A stretch of DNA of 22,494 nucleotides from an uncultured Ruminococcus sp. (GTDB lineage Bacteria; Bacillota; Clostridia; Oscillospirales; CAG-272). The notes under the pieces were generated by a model. The model saw nothing but the letters and a program-made list of their open reading frames with translations, had not been told where the DNA came from and did no database searches. Numbering within the stretch: position 1 is the first letter of the stretch; each line of letters opens with the position of its first letter. A program made the position numbers and the translations under genes. Location of the stretch: the NCBI GenBank assembly GCA_902791785.1, contig CADAXH010000007.1, positions 1-22,494 on the forward strand, read 5' to 3'. Shown here in pieces: positions 8,305-16,255 of the stretch.

Positions 8305-8319
8305 CAAAAAAGGAAGTAT

Positions 8320-8970
8320 ATGAATAAATATGATGATGTTTACAATTATTCCAGAGAAGAAATACCTTTGATGGAAGGCGAAACGGTGCTCTGGAAAGGA
8401 AAACCAAAAAAAGTTGCTTTCATTTTCGGTCAGGCAAGCCAGGGATTTGCAATTGCACTTCTGTGGCTCTGTATTGACGCTTTTGTCATTTCAAATGTAT
8501 TTACAACCGAAGATGGTCCGTCGCTTCTTTTTATAATTCCATTCTTTGCACTTCACCTGATGCCTGTATGGATATGGCTCAAGAATTTTTTGACCGCCAG
8601 CAAAAGATGGACGAATACATACTATTGTGTTACGGACAGAAGAATTCTCATCAGTGACGGGTTCTTTGCAGAGAATTATCACACAATATACTATAAAGAT
8701 ATCCAGTCTGTAAATCTGCACATCGGCTTCTTTGATAAAGTATTCAACACCGGAGATGTTATGCTGGAACTGAATTACAACTACACAACAGACAGCAGAA
8801 ACAAATCCACAAACAAAGGCGGTTTCTTTGATATATCCGATTTTATGAAAGTGTATAAATTGGTTCAGAAAACCGTTCTGGATGTTCAGGCAGACATGGA
8901 GTACCCGAATGCATACAGACCTGACAGCAATCCGGGATACAACACCAAATACAATAATTGGGATAATTGA
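8320..8970 (+). CDS. Membrane protein with bacterial PH (YdbT/DUF304-like) domain
   Basis: 216 residues. An N-terminal stretch ending in EGETVLWKGKP is followed by two hydrophobic helices (about 40-60 and 67-90). Then comes the bacterial pleckstrin-like domain (about 95-175), recognised by YYCVTDRRILISDGFFAENYHTIYYKDIQSV, which I give here only as the conserved core Y-x-V-T-D-R-R-I near residues 102-109. The hydrophilic, Asn- and Tyr-rich tail is likely cytoplasmic. The biochemical role of this family is not known; some members affect cell envelope properties. AGGAAG lies just before ATG 8320. The gene sits directly behind the ACP terminator and is followed by its own terminator, so it is either transcribed by read-through or from a promoter inside the ACP gene. 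Confidence 0.75.
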   Translation: MNKYDDVYNYSREEIPLMEGETVLWKGKPKKVAFIFGQASQGFAIALLWLCIDAFVISNVFTTEDGPSLLFIIPFFALHLMPVWIWLKNFLTASKRWTNTYYCVTDRRILISDGFFAENYHTIYYKDIQSVNLHIGFFDKVFNTGDVMLELNYNYTTDSRNKSTNKGGFFDISDFMKVYKLVQKTVLDVQADMEYPNAYRPDSNPGYNTKYNNWDN

Positions 8971-8999
8971 GAGTTCTCCAAAGAGGGAACTCTTTTTTT
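8970..8999 (+). terminator. Terminator of the PH-domain gene
   Basis: AGAGTTCTC (8970-8978) pairs with GGGAACTCT (8985-8993) with one G-T pair and a 6-base loop, followed by a seven-T run. It overlaps the last base of the stop codon. Confidence 0.88.
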
Positions 9000-9095
9000 G
9001 CGAATTAACATTGAATTCACAATTATTATATTTAATTTTTGTACTGGATATGATAAAATATATGCGTAAGAGATTTCATGATGGAGGTGTATATT

Positions 9096-10670
9096 ATGAA
9101 AAACTTGAAACCCTTTGATTTAGGAATAGCAGGAGACGGCGTTGTATATCGCAATCTGGCACCTGCAGTATTGGTAGAAAAAGCACTTGCAAGAGGAGAG
9201 GGAGTTCTTTCCGATAAAGGTGCATTGGTAGTAAAAACAGGAAAATATACTGGACGCAGCCCCAAAGATAAATTCTTTGTTGACACACCGTCAGTTCATG
9301 ACGAAATTGCATGGGGAAGTGTAAACGTTCCGATTTCAAAAGAAAAATTCGATTCAATCAAATCCAAGATGCTTGCTTATCTGCAGAACAAAGAACTGTT
9401 CGTTTTCGACGGTTTTGCAGGAGCAGACAAAAAATACACAAAGAAATTCCGTGTCGTAAACGAAGTAGCTGCTCAGAATCTGTTCATTCATCAGCTTTTG
9501 ATTCGTCCGACTGCTGAAGAACTTGAAACATTTGAACCTGATTTCACACTGGTTGTTGCACCGGGATTCAAATGTGTTCCTGAAGTTGACGGAACACACA
9601 GTGAAGCTGCAATTCTCGTAAACCTTGAAGGCAGAGAAGTATTCATTGCAGGCTCACAGTATTCTGGCGAAATCAAGAAATCCGTATTTACAATCATGAA
9701 CTATGTTCTTCCCAAGATGGGAGTTCTCTCAATGCACTGTTCAGCAAACATCGGCGACGATGGAGAAAGCGCAGTATTCTTCGGACTTTCAGGAACAGGA
9801 AAGACAACACTTTCAGCAGACCCGAACAGAAAGCTCATAGGTGACGACGAACACGGCTGGTCAGACGACAGCGTATTCAACATTGAAGGTGGATGCTATG
9901 CAAAGTGCATTAACCTCTCTGAAGAAAGCGAACCCGAAATCTACAACGCAGTAAGATTTGGTTCTGAACTTGAAAATGTTATCCTGGACGAAGAAACACG
10001 TGTTCCGGATTATAATGACGGATCAATTACAGAAAATACTCGTGCAGGATATCCTATAGAATTTATCCCGAACGCAGCAATTCCGGGAGTAGGCAAACAG
10101 GCCAAGACAGTAATATTCCTTACAGCAGATGCTTTCGGAGTACTTCCTCCTATCTCCAGACTCGACAATGATGCTGCAATGTATCATTTCGTTTCCGGAT
10201 ACACAAGCAAACTTGCAGGAACAGAACGTGGAATCACAGAGCCTCAGACAACATTCTCAACATGTTTCGGTGCTCCTTTCTTCCCGCTTGATCCAAGTGT
10301 ATATGCAGAAATGCTCGGAAAGAAAGTCAAAGAAAACAATGCAAGAGTGTTCCTGATCAATACAGGATGGAGCGGCGGCCCATACGGAGTAGGTTCAAGA
10401 ATCAAACTTCGTTACACACGTGCAATGGTAACAGCTGCTTTGAATGGTGAACTTGACAAGGTTGAATACAAGCACAATGAATTGTTCAATGTTGATGTAC
10501 CTACAAGCTGTCCGAATGTTCCTTCAGAGATTCTTGATCCTAAGAGCACATGGGCAGATAAAGAAGCTTATGACAAGACAGCCAAAGGACTTGCTGCAAA
10601 GTTTGTAGAAAACTTCAAGAAATATGACAAGATGCCGGCCAACATAGTAAATGCCGGACCAAGAGGCTGA
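9096..10670 (+). CDS. pckA: Phosphoenolpyruvate carboxykinase (ATP)
   Basis: 524 residues, normal for the ATP-dependent enzyme. Visible signatures are GRSPKDKF near the N-terminus, the kinase-1a loop GLSGTGKTT (230-238), the kinase-2-like LIGDDEHGWSD and the C-terminal GWSGGPYGVGSRI with TRAM. It interconverts oxaloacetate plus ATP and PEP plus CO2 plus ADP in the cytoplasm; in anaerobes it often runs towards oxaloacetate for succinate formation and ATP gain, but the direction here is unknown. ATG 9096 is chosen because GGAGG (9083-9087) lies 8 bases upstream; an in-frame ATG at 9078 would place that site inside the gene. A TATGATAAAAT stretch at 9049-9059 may hold its -10 box, without a clear -35. 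Terminators on both sides mark it as mainly monocistronic. Confidence 0.97.
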   Translation: MKNLKPFDLGIAGDGVVYRNLAPAVLVEKALARGEGVLSDKGALVVKTGKYTGRSPKDKFFVDTPSVHDEIAWGSVNVPISKEKFDSIKSKMLAYLQNKELFVFDGFAGADKKYTKKFRVVNEVAAQNLFIHQLLIRPTAEELETFEPDFTLVVAPGFKCVPEVDGTHSEAAILVNLEGREVFIAGSQYSGEIKKSVFTIMNYVLPKMGVLSMHCSANIGDDGESAVFFGLSGTGKTTLSADPNRKLIGDDEHGWSDDSVFNIEGGCYAKCINLSEESEPEIYNAVRFGSELENVILDEETRVPDYNDGSITENTRAGYPIEFIPNAAIPGVGKQAKTVIFLTADAFGVLPPISRLDNDAAMYHFVSGYTSKLAGTERGITEPQTTFSTCFGAPFFPLDPSVYAEMLGKKVKENNARVFLINTGWSGGPYGVGSRIKLRYTRAMVTAALNGELDKVEYKHNELFNVDVPTSCPNVPSEILDPKSTWADKEAYDKTAKGLAAKFVENFKKYDKMPANIVNAGPRG

Positions 10671-10691
10671 TAAAGACCAAAGATATTAAAA

Positions 10692-10731
10692 ATCCCACAG
10701 GCTTTCCCTGTGGGATAATCCCTATTTTTTT
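10692..10731 (+). terminator. Terminator or attenuator between pckA and cysS
   Basis: A perfect 10-bp stem, ATCCCACAGG (10692-10701) and CCTGTGGGAT (10707-10716), with loop CTTTC; seven T's follow at 10725-10731, 8 bases after the stem. The cysS ribosome binding site TGAGGA starts at the last T. Confidence 0.75.
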
Positions 10732-10741
10732 GAGGAAAAAC

Positions 10742-12142
10742 ATGAAACTATACAATACACTGACAAAAACAATAGATGAATTCACCACGCACGAAGATGG
10801 TGTTGTCAAAATGTATACCTGCGGTCCGACCGTATACCATTTTGCTCATATAGGCAACCTCAGAACATATATGATGGAAGATGTTCTCGAAAAATATCTG
10901 AGATTCATAGGCTATGACGTAAAGAGAACCATGAATATTACCGACGTCGGACATCTGACAAGTGATGCTGACACCGGTGAAGATAAGATGGTAAAAGGTG
11001 CCAAAAGAGAGCACAAGACGGTAATGGAAATTGCCAAGCAGTACACAGACGCCTTTTTCAAAGACTGCGATGATCTGAACATCAGAAAGCCTGACATCAT
11101 TGTACCGGCAACAAGCTATGTGGGAAAATTCATCAAAGTCATTAAATCACTTCAGGAAAAAGGATATGCTTATGTTTCCGGAGGAAACGTATATTTTGAT
11201 ACATCCAAATCCGAGAATTACGGGCAGCTTGCCGGATTATCCGACAACAAGGAAGATCTCAAAGTCGGTGTAAGAAGCGATGTCGACGAGGATCTGAACA
11301 AGAAGAACAAAAACGACTTTGTTTTATGGTTTACCAAATCCAAATTTGAAGACCAGGAACTGAAATGGAACAGCCCGTGGGGAACCGGTTATCCTGGATG
11401 GCATATCGAGTGCAGCTGCATAAGCATGGAAAATCTCGGAGAATACCTGGATCTGCACTGCGGCGGTGTTGACAATATTTTCCCGCATCATACAAATGAG
11501 ATTGCACAGAGCGAAGCATACATCGGACACAAATGGTGTACACAGTGGTTCCATGTTCAGCATCTGAACGATCAGTCTGGAAAGATGAGCAAATCCAAGG
11601 GAGAATTTCTTACTGTGTCACTGCTCAAGGAAAAAGGATACAACCCGCTCGCATACAGGTTTTTCTGCCTGCAGAGCCACTACAGAAAACCTTTGACGTT
11701 TACTTATGACTCGCTCGACAACTGCGCTTTGGCATATAACAAACTGTATGCAAAAGTGGCTTCTCTCGGAACAGAAGGAGAAGTAGACAAAGACAGGCTG
11801 GCTTCATTCAGAAAAGCATTCACTGACGCAATGGACTTTGATCTGAATACAGCACAGGGAATTACGGTTTTGTATGATGTGCTGAAATCGGATGCAAATG
11901 ACGTCACCAAGCGCGAAGCAATAAACGAAATTGACTCTGTCTTTTCTCTCGGTCTCAGGGATGCAAAGCCTGAAGTCAAGAGGGAAGTTGATGAAGCCAG
12001 AATAGAATCGCTGATTGCAGAAAGAGCTGAGGCAAAGAAGAACAAGAATTATGCCAGAGCAGATGAGATCAGAAACAGTTTGGCTGAAGAAGGTATAATA
12101 CTTGTGGATACTCCTCAGGGAACCACATACAAGGTACAGTAA
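10742..12142 (+). CDS. cysS: Cysteinyl-tRNA synthetase
   Basis: 466 residues, typical length. The class I signatures are HIGN (36-39) and KMSKS (281-285). The family-specific YTCGPTVY (C27 a zinc ligand) and WHIECSCIS (second zinc Cys) are both present, along with GGVDNIFPHHTNE. It charges tRNA-Cys with cysteine in the cytoplasm. ATG 10742 is chosen because GAGGA (10732-10736) ends five bases earlier; an in-frame TTG at 10730 lies in the terminator T-run. There is no T-box leader: only about 70 bases separate it from pckA, filled by a terminator hairpin. rimO follows after 22 bases and pgsA after that, making a housekeeping operon. Confidence 0.97.
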   Translation: MKLYNTLTKTIDEFTTHEDGVVKMYTCGPTVYHFAHIGNLRTYMMEDVLEKYLRFIGYDVKRTMNITDVGHLTSDADTGEDKMVKGAKREHKTVMEIAKQYTDAFFKDCDDLNIRKPDIIVPATSYVGKFIKVIKSLQEKGYAYVSGGNVYFDTSKSENYGQLAGLSDNKEDLKVGVRSDVDEDLNKKNKNDFVLWFTKSKFEDQELKWNSPWGTGYPGWHIECSCISMENLGEYLDLHCGGVDNIFPHHTNEIAQSEAYIGHKWCTQWFHVQHLNDQSGKMSKSKGEFLTVSLLKEKGYNPLAYRFFCLQSHYRKPLTFTYDSLDNCALAYNKLYAKVASLGTEGEVDKDRLASFRKAFTDAMDFDLNTAQGITVLYDVLKSDANDVTKREAINEIDSVFSLGLRDAKPEVKREVDEARIESLIAERAEAKKNKNYARADEIRNSLAEEGIILVDTPQGTTYKVQ

Positions 12143-12164
12143 TCTCCCGGTGAAAGGAAATAAT

Positions 12165-13520
12165 ATGGAAGAGAAGAAGGCCAAAGTCGGTTTTATTTCA
12201 CTCGGTTGTTCCAAAAACCTTGTTGATACCGAAATGATGCTTTACAGGCTCCACGATAACGGATTTAAAATCACCCCCGAAGAAACAGAGGCAGATGTAA
12301 TTGTCATAAACACCTGCGGTTTCATAGAGAGTGCAAAACAGGAAGCAATAGATAACATTCTTGACGTAGCATGGCTCAAGGAGCACAGGTCTCTTAAAGG
12401 AATAGTGGTTACGGGCTGTCTTGCTGAAAGATACAAGGATGAAATAATGAAAGAGATGCCTGAAGTCGATGCGGTCCTGGGACTTGGAAGCGAAACCGAA
12501 ATAGTCAATGCGGTTGAAAGCGTGCTTGATGGAAAGAAATATGTCAGTTTCGGAAAGAAAGAGGACCTGCCTCTCAGTCAGAAGAGGGTGGTTACAACTG
12601 CGCATTATTCTTCTTATTTGAAAATTGCAGAAGGGTGCAACAACAACTGTGCTTTCTGTGCCATTCCGAAAATCAGAGGAAGAATGAGAAGTGCTCCTAT
12701 TGAACTCCTTGTTGAAGAGGCAAAAGAACTTGAAAAACTCGGAGTCAAAGAGCTCAACATCATTGCTCAGGACACATCGAGATACGGATATGATCTTTAT
12801 GGTGAATACAGAATAGTTGAACTGATTCAGAGAATCACAAAAGAGACAAGTATTCCATGGCTCAGACTGCTGTACTGCTATCCCGACAAACTGACTGACG
12901 AACTGATTGAAGAATTCAGAACCAATGACAGGCTGCTGAAATATATAGACATACCAATTCAGCACATATCCGACCCGGTACTCAAGAGAATGTTCAGACA
13001 CGGCGGATCCGAAACAATAAGAAGTGCAGTATCCAGAATAAGGAAGGCTGTCCCTCAGATTTGCATCAGAACAACAGTTATGGTGGGGTTCCCCGGAGAA
13101 ACTGAAGAAGACTTTGAAAAACTGTGTGAATTTATTCAGGAACAGAAATTTGAGAGACTTGGCGCATTTGCTTATTCCAGAGAAGAGGACACCAAGGCCT
13201 ATGATATGCCCGATCAGATTGACGAGCAAGTCAAGCAGGACCGGTATGACATAATAATGAAGACTCAGATGGAAATAATGGCACAACACAATGAGTCTAT
13301 GGTCGGAAAAACAATAAAGGTCCTGTGCGAAGGATTTGATAAAGCATCAGGGGCATATTTCGGAAGAGGAGAATACGATGCGCCTGATATCGATACCAAG
13401 GTGTTCTTCCTCAATAAGCCGAACATGAAAAAACCTGTTCCCGGGGATTTTGTTGATGTTATCATAAATGATACTATAGACTATGATCTTTTGGGAGAAG
13501 TAGTAAAACTGGAGGACTGA
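12165..13520 (+). CDS. rimO: Ribosomal protein S12 methylthiotransferase RimO
   Basis: 451 residues with the three-domain methylthiotransferase layout. The N-terminal domain binds a second [4Fe-4S] cluster through C15 (SLGCSKN), C51 (NTCGF) and C85 (TGCL). The radical SAM domain carries CNNNCAFC (C158, C162, C165), and a C-terminal TRAM domain begins near residue 380. The SLGCSKN start and the IPKIRGRMRS sequence after the radical SAM motif favour RimO over the tRNA enzymes MiaB and MtaB. RimO adds a methylthio group to the beta-carbon of a conserved Asp in ribosomal protein S12. AAAGGA (12153-12158) precedes ATG 12165. The gene is in an operon between cysS and pgsA; rimO-pgsA adjacency is common in Firmicutes, which supports the call. 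Confidence 0.95.
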   Translation: MEEKKAKVGFISLGCSKNLVDTEMMLYRLHDNGFKITPEETEADVIVINTCGFIESAKQEAIDNILDVAWLKEHRSLKGIVVTGCLAERYKDEIMKEMPEVDAVLGLGSETEIVNAVESVLDGKKYVSFGKKEDLPLSQKRVVTTAHYSSYLKIAEGCNNNCAFCAIPKIRGRMRSAPIELLVEEAKELEKLGVKELNIIAQDTSRYGYDLYGEYRIVELIQRITKETSIPWLRLLYCYPDKLTDELIEEFRTNDRLLKYIDIPIQHISDPVLKRMFRHGGSETIRSAVSRIRKAVPQICIRTTVMVGFPGETEEDFEKLCEFIQEQKFERLGAFAYSREEDTKAYDMPDQIDEQVKQDRYDIIMKTQMEIMAQHNESMVGKTIKVLCEGFDKASGAYFGRGEYDAPDIDTKVFFLNKPNMKKPVPGDFVDVIINDTIDYDLLGEVVKLED

Positions 13521-13521
13521 C

Positions 13522-14142
13522 ATGTCAAAACTGAATTTGCCAAACAAGCTGACGGTAATCAGGCTGCTGATGGTTCCTGTAGTCCTTGTGTTTTTGGTTT
13601 GTGATTTCGGAATATATCCGTGGAACAGAATTATTGCTGCGCTCGTTTTTCTTGCTGCTTCGCTTACTGATATGGCTGACGGAAAGATTGCCAGAAAAAG
13701 AAATCTGATAACGGATTTCGGCAAATTCCTGGATCCGCTCGCAGACAAATTCCTTGTGATAGCAGGACTTATTGCTTTGTGCTTCAATGATTCTCTGGCA
13801 CATAAAACAGATGATGTTGCTGCAACTGTTTATTGCTATGCACTGTTTGTCATGACAGTCGTGGTCATATTCAGAGAACTTGCCGTAACATCGCTCAGAC
13901 TTGTGGTAGCATCAAGCCAGGAAAAAGTAGTAATAGCAGCGAATATATACGGAAAAATCAAGACCGGAAGCCAGGTGACATTTGTAATACTTGCGATTGC
14001 AGCATATCCGTTTGTATATCTTTGTCCTGCTGCCTTTTATTCCGTTCTGTATTTCGTCATGCTGTTCTCAACAGTGATGACAGTATTGTCAGGAATAACA
14101 TATTTCAAAGGTTACTGGAAATACATTAACCCCGAAAAATGA
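13522..14142 (+). CDS. pgsA: CDP-diacylglycerol-glycerol-3-phosphate 3-phosphatidyltransferase
   Basis: 206 residues with several hydrophobic helices, a typical integral membrane CDP-alcohol phosphatidyltransferase. The family motif is complete: D50, D53-G54, A57-R58, G67, D71 and D75 fit D-x2-D-G-x2-A-R-x8-G-x3-D-x3-D. The enzyme makes phosphatidylglycerol phosphate, the committed step to phosphatidylglycerol and cardiolipin. The N-terminal NLPNKLTVIRLLMVPV is characteristic of PgsA. GGAGGA (13511-13516) overlaps the end of rimO, and the start is one base after its stop, so translation is probably coupled. Related family members (PssA, cardiolipin synthase) are possible but less likely from the motif context and neighbours. 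Confidence 0.93.
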   Translation: MSKLNLPNKLTVIRLLMVPVVLVFLVCDFGIYPWNRIIAALVFLAASLTDMADGKIARKRNLITDFGKFLDPLADKFLVIAGLIALCFNDSLAHKTDDVAATVYCYALFVMTVVVIFRELAVTSLRLVVASSQEKVVIAANIYGKIKTGSQVTFVILAIAAYPFVYLCPAAFYSVLYFVMLFSTVMTVLSGITYFKGYWKYINPEK

Positions 14143-14146
14143 GTTG

Positions 14147-14174
14147 TTGACAAAATGGCAAAAAACTGTAAAAT
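14147..14174 (+). promoter_or_regulatory. Sigma-A promoter of the DUF1292 gene
   Basis: A perfect TTGACA (14147-14152), a 16-base spacer and TAAAAT (14169-14174), just after the pgsA stop. The ribosome binding site GGAGA (14193-14197) and ATG 14205 follow, so the leader is about 24 bases. Confidence 0.75.
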
Positions 14175-14204
14175 ATTAATATAACTACGATTGGAGACAG
14201 AACA

Positions 14205-14519
14205 ATGTTAGACGAAAAGAAACTGCCTGAAGAGGAAGATGCGGGAGTTGTCACACTTACTGATGACGACGGAAAAGAATACCAGTTTGAAATTCTTGCT
14301 GAAAAAGAAATTGACGGTGTTGTATATTACGCAATGTATCCACTTGAGGATAACGAAAAGGGCGAATATGTCATTATGAAGGTTGAAAGCGACAATGGTG
14401 AAGATGATGTGTCACTTGTTACAATTGACGATGATGACGAATATGAAAGAGTAGCAGATATCATTGAGGATGAATTCTTTTCCGAAATAGATATCGACAA
14501 ATCAACAGAAGACAAATAA
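14205..14519 (+). CDS. DUF1292 family protein (YrzB-like)
   Basis: A 104-residue, strongly acidic protein with runs of Asp and Glu. The central part, with VTLTDDDGKEYQFEIL, an EIDGVVYYAMYPL strand pair and a YVIMKVE strand, matches the DUF1292 pattern, in which small proteins begin with a T-D-E-D-G-x-E-x-x-F/Y-E core. No function is known for the family. There is no signal peptide or membrane helix. GGAGA before the start is a good ribosome binding site. It has its own promoter and is followed by a structured RNA region and a terminator, so either it has a long 3' UTR or a separate RNA gene lies downstream. Confidence 0.8.
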   Translation: MLDEKKLPEEEDAGVVTLTDDDGKEYQFEILAEKEIDGVVYYAMYPLEDNEKGEYVIMKVESDNGEDDVSLVTIDDDDEYERVADIIEDEFFSEIDIDKSTEDK

Positions 14520-14586
14520 TCTTTTTTCTTCCTGCCATTCTCGTGATGTGCTTCAATTGAACCTACATCGATTAAAAGGAACTCTA

Positions 14587-14704
14587 ATCCGTTTTGTGTG
14601 TGCAGACCTCCCGGCAAAGCCGGACGAAGGGAGCCTGATCAACACGTGCGAGTTCCACCCTTGCAATTGCAGGGTGTCAATATGCCACACACGGTCTGGC
14701 GGGT
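14587..14704 (+). ncRNA. Structured RNA candidate, possibly 6S RNA
   Basis: The 243 bases between the DUF1292 gene and the next gene hold no credible coding region, but the plus strand folds well. ATCCG (14587-14591) pairs with CGGGT (14700-14704), and CAGACC (14603-14608) with GGTCTG (14693-14698), closing a domain. Inside lie CCGGC-AAA-GCCGG (14611-14623) and a CACCCT/AGGGTG hairpin extended by GCA/TGC (14656-14676). An upstream hairpin GATGT/ACATC (14545-14569) may belong to it, and a strong terminator ends it at 14745. A long closing stem with an interrupted interior and a size of 120-220 bases are compatible with 6S RNA, but I cannot confirm the family. The alternative is a structured 3' UTR of the DUF1292 mRNA. 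No convincing own promoter was found. Confidence 0.45.
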
Positions 14705-14711
14705 ACCCTAT

Positions 14712-14745
14712 AAAAAAACAGGCTCCGAAAGGAACCTGTTTTTTT
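14712..14745. terminator. Bidirectional terminator between the RNA candidate and lipoprotein gene 1
   Basis: Seven A's plus CAGG (14712-14722) pair with CCTG plus seven T's (14735-14745). After one C-A mismatch, TCC/GGA closes a GAAA tetraloop (14727-14730). Both strands give a U-run, so it ends plus-strand transcripts from the DUF1292/RNA side and minus-strand transcripts of the lipoprotein gene at 14763-16061. Confidence 0.92.
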
Positions 14746-14762
14746 ATTGAGTATACTATGAA

Positions 14763-16061
14763 TTAAGCGTCCTGCTCCATGTAGCTCTTGTATTCGTCGC
14801 ACTGTTCAGGTGAACAACCGAAGATTATGTAGTCAACCTTAACGTTCATTCCTGCAACGATGTTTGCACGTGTGTCGCAAGCAAGTTTGAGGTGTTCCTG
14901 AGCTGTTTCCCATGCTTTCTTTGTAGCATCGTCCCAGTCTGAATTCTCATCATAAGCATATGTGTAAACGCCGCCGAAGAAGTTGAATTCAAGTCCTGTA
15001 AAGCCTTTTTTGGGCTGCCATGAAATGTTGCTTCCGCCAACCCAGCCTTTTGCAAGGGACATCTGTACCTGATCGTAGTAGTTGTCAACGCCGTCATCAA
15101 TCTTACCATCTTTGCCGCTTACTGCTGACCAGCCGCGTCCGGATGCGATTCCGCCTACCATCATAAGGTCGTATGTGTATACACGCCATTCTTTGCTCTT
15201 TTCACATGTTCTTCTGTAGTCAGTTGCTGATTCCGGTTCGCCGCCCTGGAGATAGAGGTTACCGATGACTTCAGTTGTATAATATGTGCCGTCGCCTGTG
15301 TTGATGTATCTGATGCCCCAGATGTTATTTGTTGTGTCGTTTACCATTCTTACCTGCATGTACTGGTGTGTGCCATGCCAAGCAGTTTTTTCTGTCGGTT
15401 CAGCGTAAGGATATCTTTCCCATGATCCCCAGCCATGAACGATATCATCATCGAAGTCAAATGTTACAAGGTCGTTGAATACAACACCGAATCTCATGTT
15501 CTTGAGTGAGCCGTTTTCAAAAGTAACACTTTCAGGATCATATGGGCTTACTGTCCAGATATCCCAGTAGTCTTTTTCGAAATTAATCATGAGGGCTGAG
15601 TCATCGTAAATCAATACCTCTGTCAGGTAATCATGGCTTGTAAGACCTTCTGCTGCAGCATAAGTGTCTGTTCCGAAGTCGAAACGAGCAAATACAGGAA
15701 GAGTTGTTGTTTCAACAAGTTTAGCTGTTGTTGTTACTGCAGCAGTTGTTGTTGTCTCTTCAGCTGTGGTAGTTGTTTCTTCAGTAGTTGTTTCAGCTGT
15801 TGTCTGCTTTGTTGTTTCAGTAGTTGTTTCAGCTGTTGTGGTTGTTTTTTCAGTAGTTGTTTCAGCTGTTGTGGTTACTTTTTCAGTTACAGTTGTAACA
15901 ACATCTGTCTGTTTTGTTGTGTTATCCTGTTTAGCTGTTGTTGTTTCAGCTGTTGTAGCAGCTGTTGTTGTATCGGTCTCGTTTCCTGAGCAGCTTGCAA
16001 CGATAGCTAATACTGATACAACCATCAAAACTGACAAAAGAATTGATAGAAATCTTTTCAT
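14763..16061 (-). CDS. Thr-rich-stalk lipoprotein of unknown function, paralogue 1
   Basis: 432 residues. The N-terminus MKRFLSILLSVLMVVSVL continues to a lipobox VASC with lipidated C24, so it is exported and membrane-anchored. Residues 27 to about 121 form a Thr/Glu/Ala-rich stalk with repeats such as TTTAETTTEKT. The C-terminal region (about 122-432) starts with LPVFARFDFGTDTY, is rich in aromatic residues and beta-type sequence, and ends with VDYIIFGCSPEQ. A final DYIIFG strand is reminiscent of jelly-roll carbohydrate-binding modules, but I do not recognise the family. Three Cys (in DYRRTC, ACDTRA and FGCSPE) are shared with the paralogue at 18679-19877. AAGGAGC precedes the ATG, and a TTGACA/TAAAAT promoter lies about 100 bases upstream. 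It diverges from the GH95 gene. Binding of a surface glycan is only a guess from context. Confidence 0.8.
   Translation of the reverse strand: MKRFLSILLSVLMVVSVLAIVASCSGNETDTTTAATTAETTTAKQDNTTKQTDVVTTVTEKVTTTAETTTEKTTTTAETTTETTKQTTAETTTEETTTTAEETTTTAAVTTTAKLVETTTLPVFARFDFGTDTYAAAEGLTSHDYLTEVLIYDDSALMINFEKDYWDIWTVSPYDPESVTFENGSLKNMRFGVVFNDLVTFDFDDDIVHGWGSWERYPYAEPTEKTAWHGTHQYMQVRMVNDTTNNIWGIRYINTGDGTYYTTEVIGNLYLQGGEPESATDYRRTCEKSKEWRVYTYDLMMVGGIASGRGWSAVSGKDGKIDDGVDNYYDQVQMSLAKGWVGGSNISWQPKKGFTGLEFNFFGGVYTYAYDENSDWDDATKKAWETAQEHLKLACDTRANIVAGMNVKVDYIIFGCSPEQCDEYKSYMEQDA
15780..15872 (-). repeat. Degenerate tandem repeat encoding the Thr-rich stalk of paralogue 1
   Basis: A 24-base core (on the plus strand TTCAGTAGTTG followed by TTTCAGCTGTTGT) occurs at 15780, 15816 and 15849, at spacings of 36 and 33 bases. 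It encodes the repeated TTAETTTE-type units. Spacings divisible by three keep the frame, so copy number can change without breaking the protein. Confidence 0.75.
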
Positions 16062-16084
16062 AAAATGCTCCTTCTTTGAATATT

Positions 16085-16101
16085 TGTTGGATAATCCAAC
16101 A
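16085..16101. promoter_or_regulatory. 17-bp palindrome in the leader of lipoprotein gene 1
   Basis: TGTTGGAT (16085-16092), one central A, and ATCCAACA (16094-16101) form perfect 8-bp arms. It lies between the minus-strand promoter (16156-16184) and the start codon at 16061, in the transcribed leader. Without a loop of useful size it suits a protein-binding site better than an RNA hairpin. Confidence 0.5.
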
Positions 16102-16155
16102 TGAAGAGTTATGGACCACTTATGGTTATAGTCACAGTGCTCCTATTAATTATGA

Positions 16156-16184
16156 ATTTTATCATTGATGTTATTAATTGTCAA
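16156..16184 (-). promoter_or_regulatory. Sigma-A promoter of lipoprotein gene 1
   Basis: On the minus strand, a perfect TTGACA (16184-16179), a 17-base spacer and TAAAAT (16161-16156). Transcription would begin near 16149, giving a leader of about 88 bases that contains the palindrome at 16085-16101. Confidence 0.75.
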
Positions 16185-16255
16185 TAAAATGGGCATTTGT
16201 TGACGAAAAAAAGTGCAAAATACACAAAAAAATCCAAAATGTTGTTCCAATGATG

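Noticed and set aside
10671..10741. T-box leader for cysS
   Set aside because: The gap is only about 70 bases and holds a simple terminator hairpin; a T-box needs roughly 150-300 bases with conserved elements that are absent.
12198..13289. A 363-codon open frame on the minus strand
   Set aside because: It lies antisense inside rimO, has no ribosome binding site, and its product is an odd mix rich in Phe, Tyr, Cys and Ser with no recognisable motif; the plus-strand RimO has full catalytic motifs.
14712..14745. SRP RNA tip (GGAA-type loop) in the CTCCGAAAGGAACC segment
   Set aside because: The conserved GGUC...GGAAGGAAGCAGCC context is missing and the hairpin is fully explained as a bidirectional terminator with a GAAA loop.
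15633..16104. Plus-strand open frames rich in Cys/Ser or Val across the stalk region
   Set aside because: They are the reverse complement of the Thr-codon repeats of lipoprotein gene 1 and have no sequence signals of their own.
16172..16189. A TTATT...AATAA inverted repeat before the GH95 gene as an operator
   Set aside because: Arms of 5 A/T bases in AT-rich DNA are expected by chance, and the site overlaps the minus-strand -35 box that already explains the sequence.
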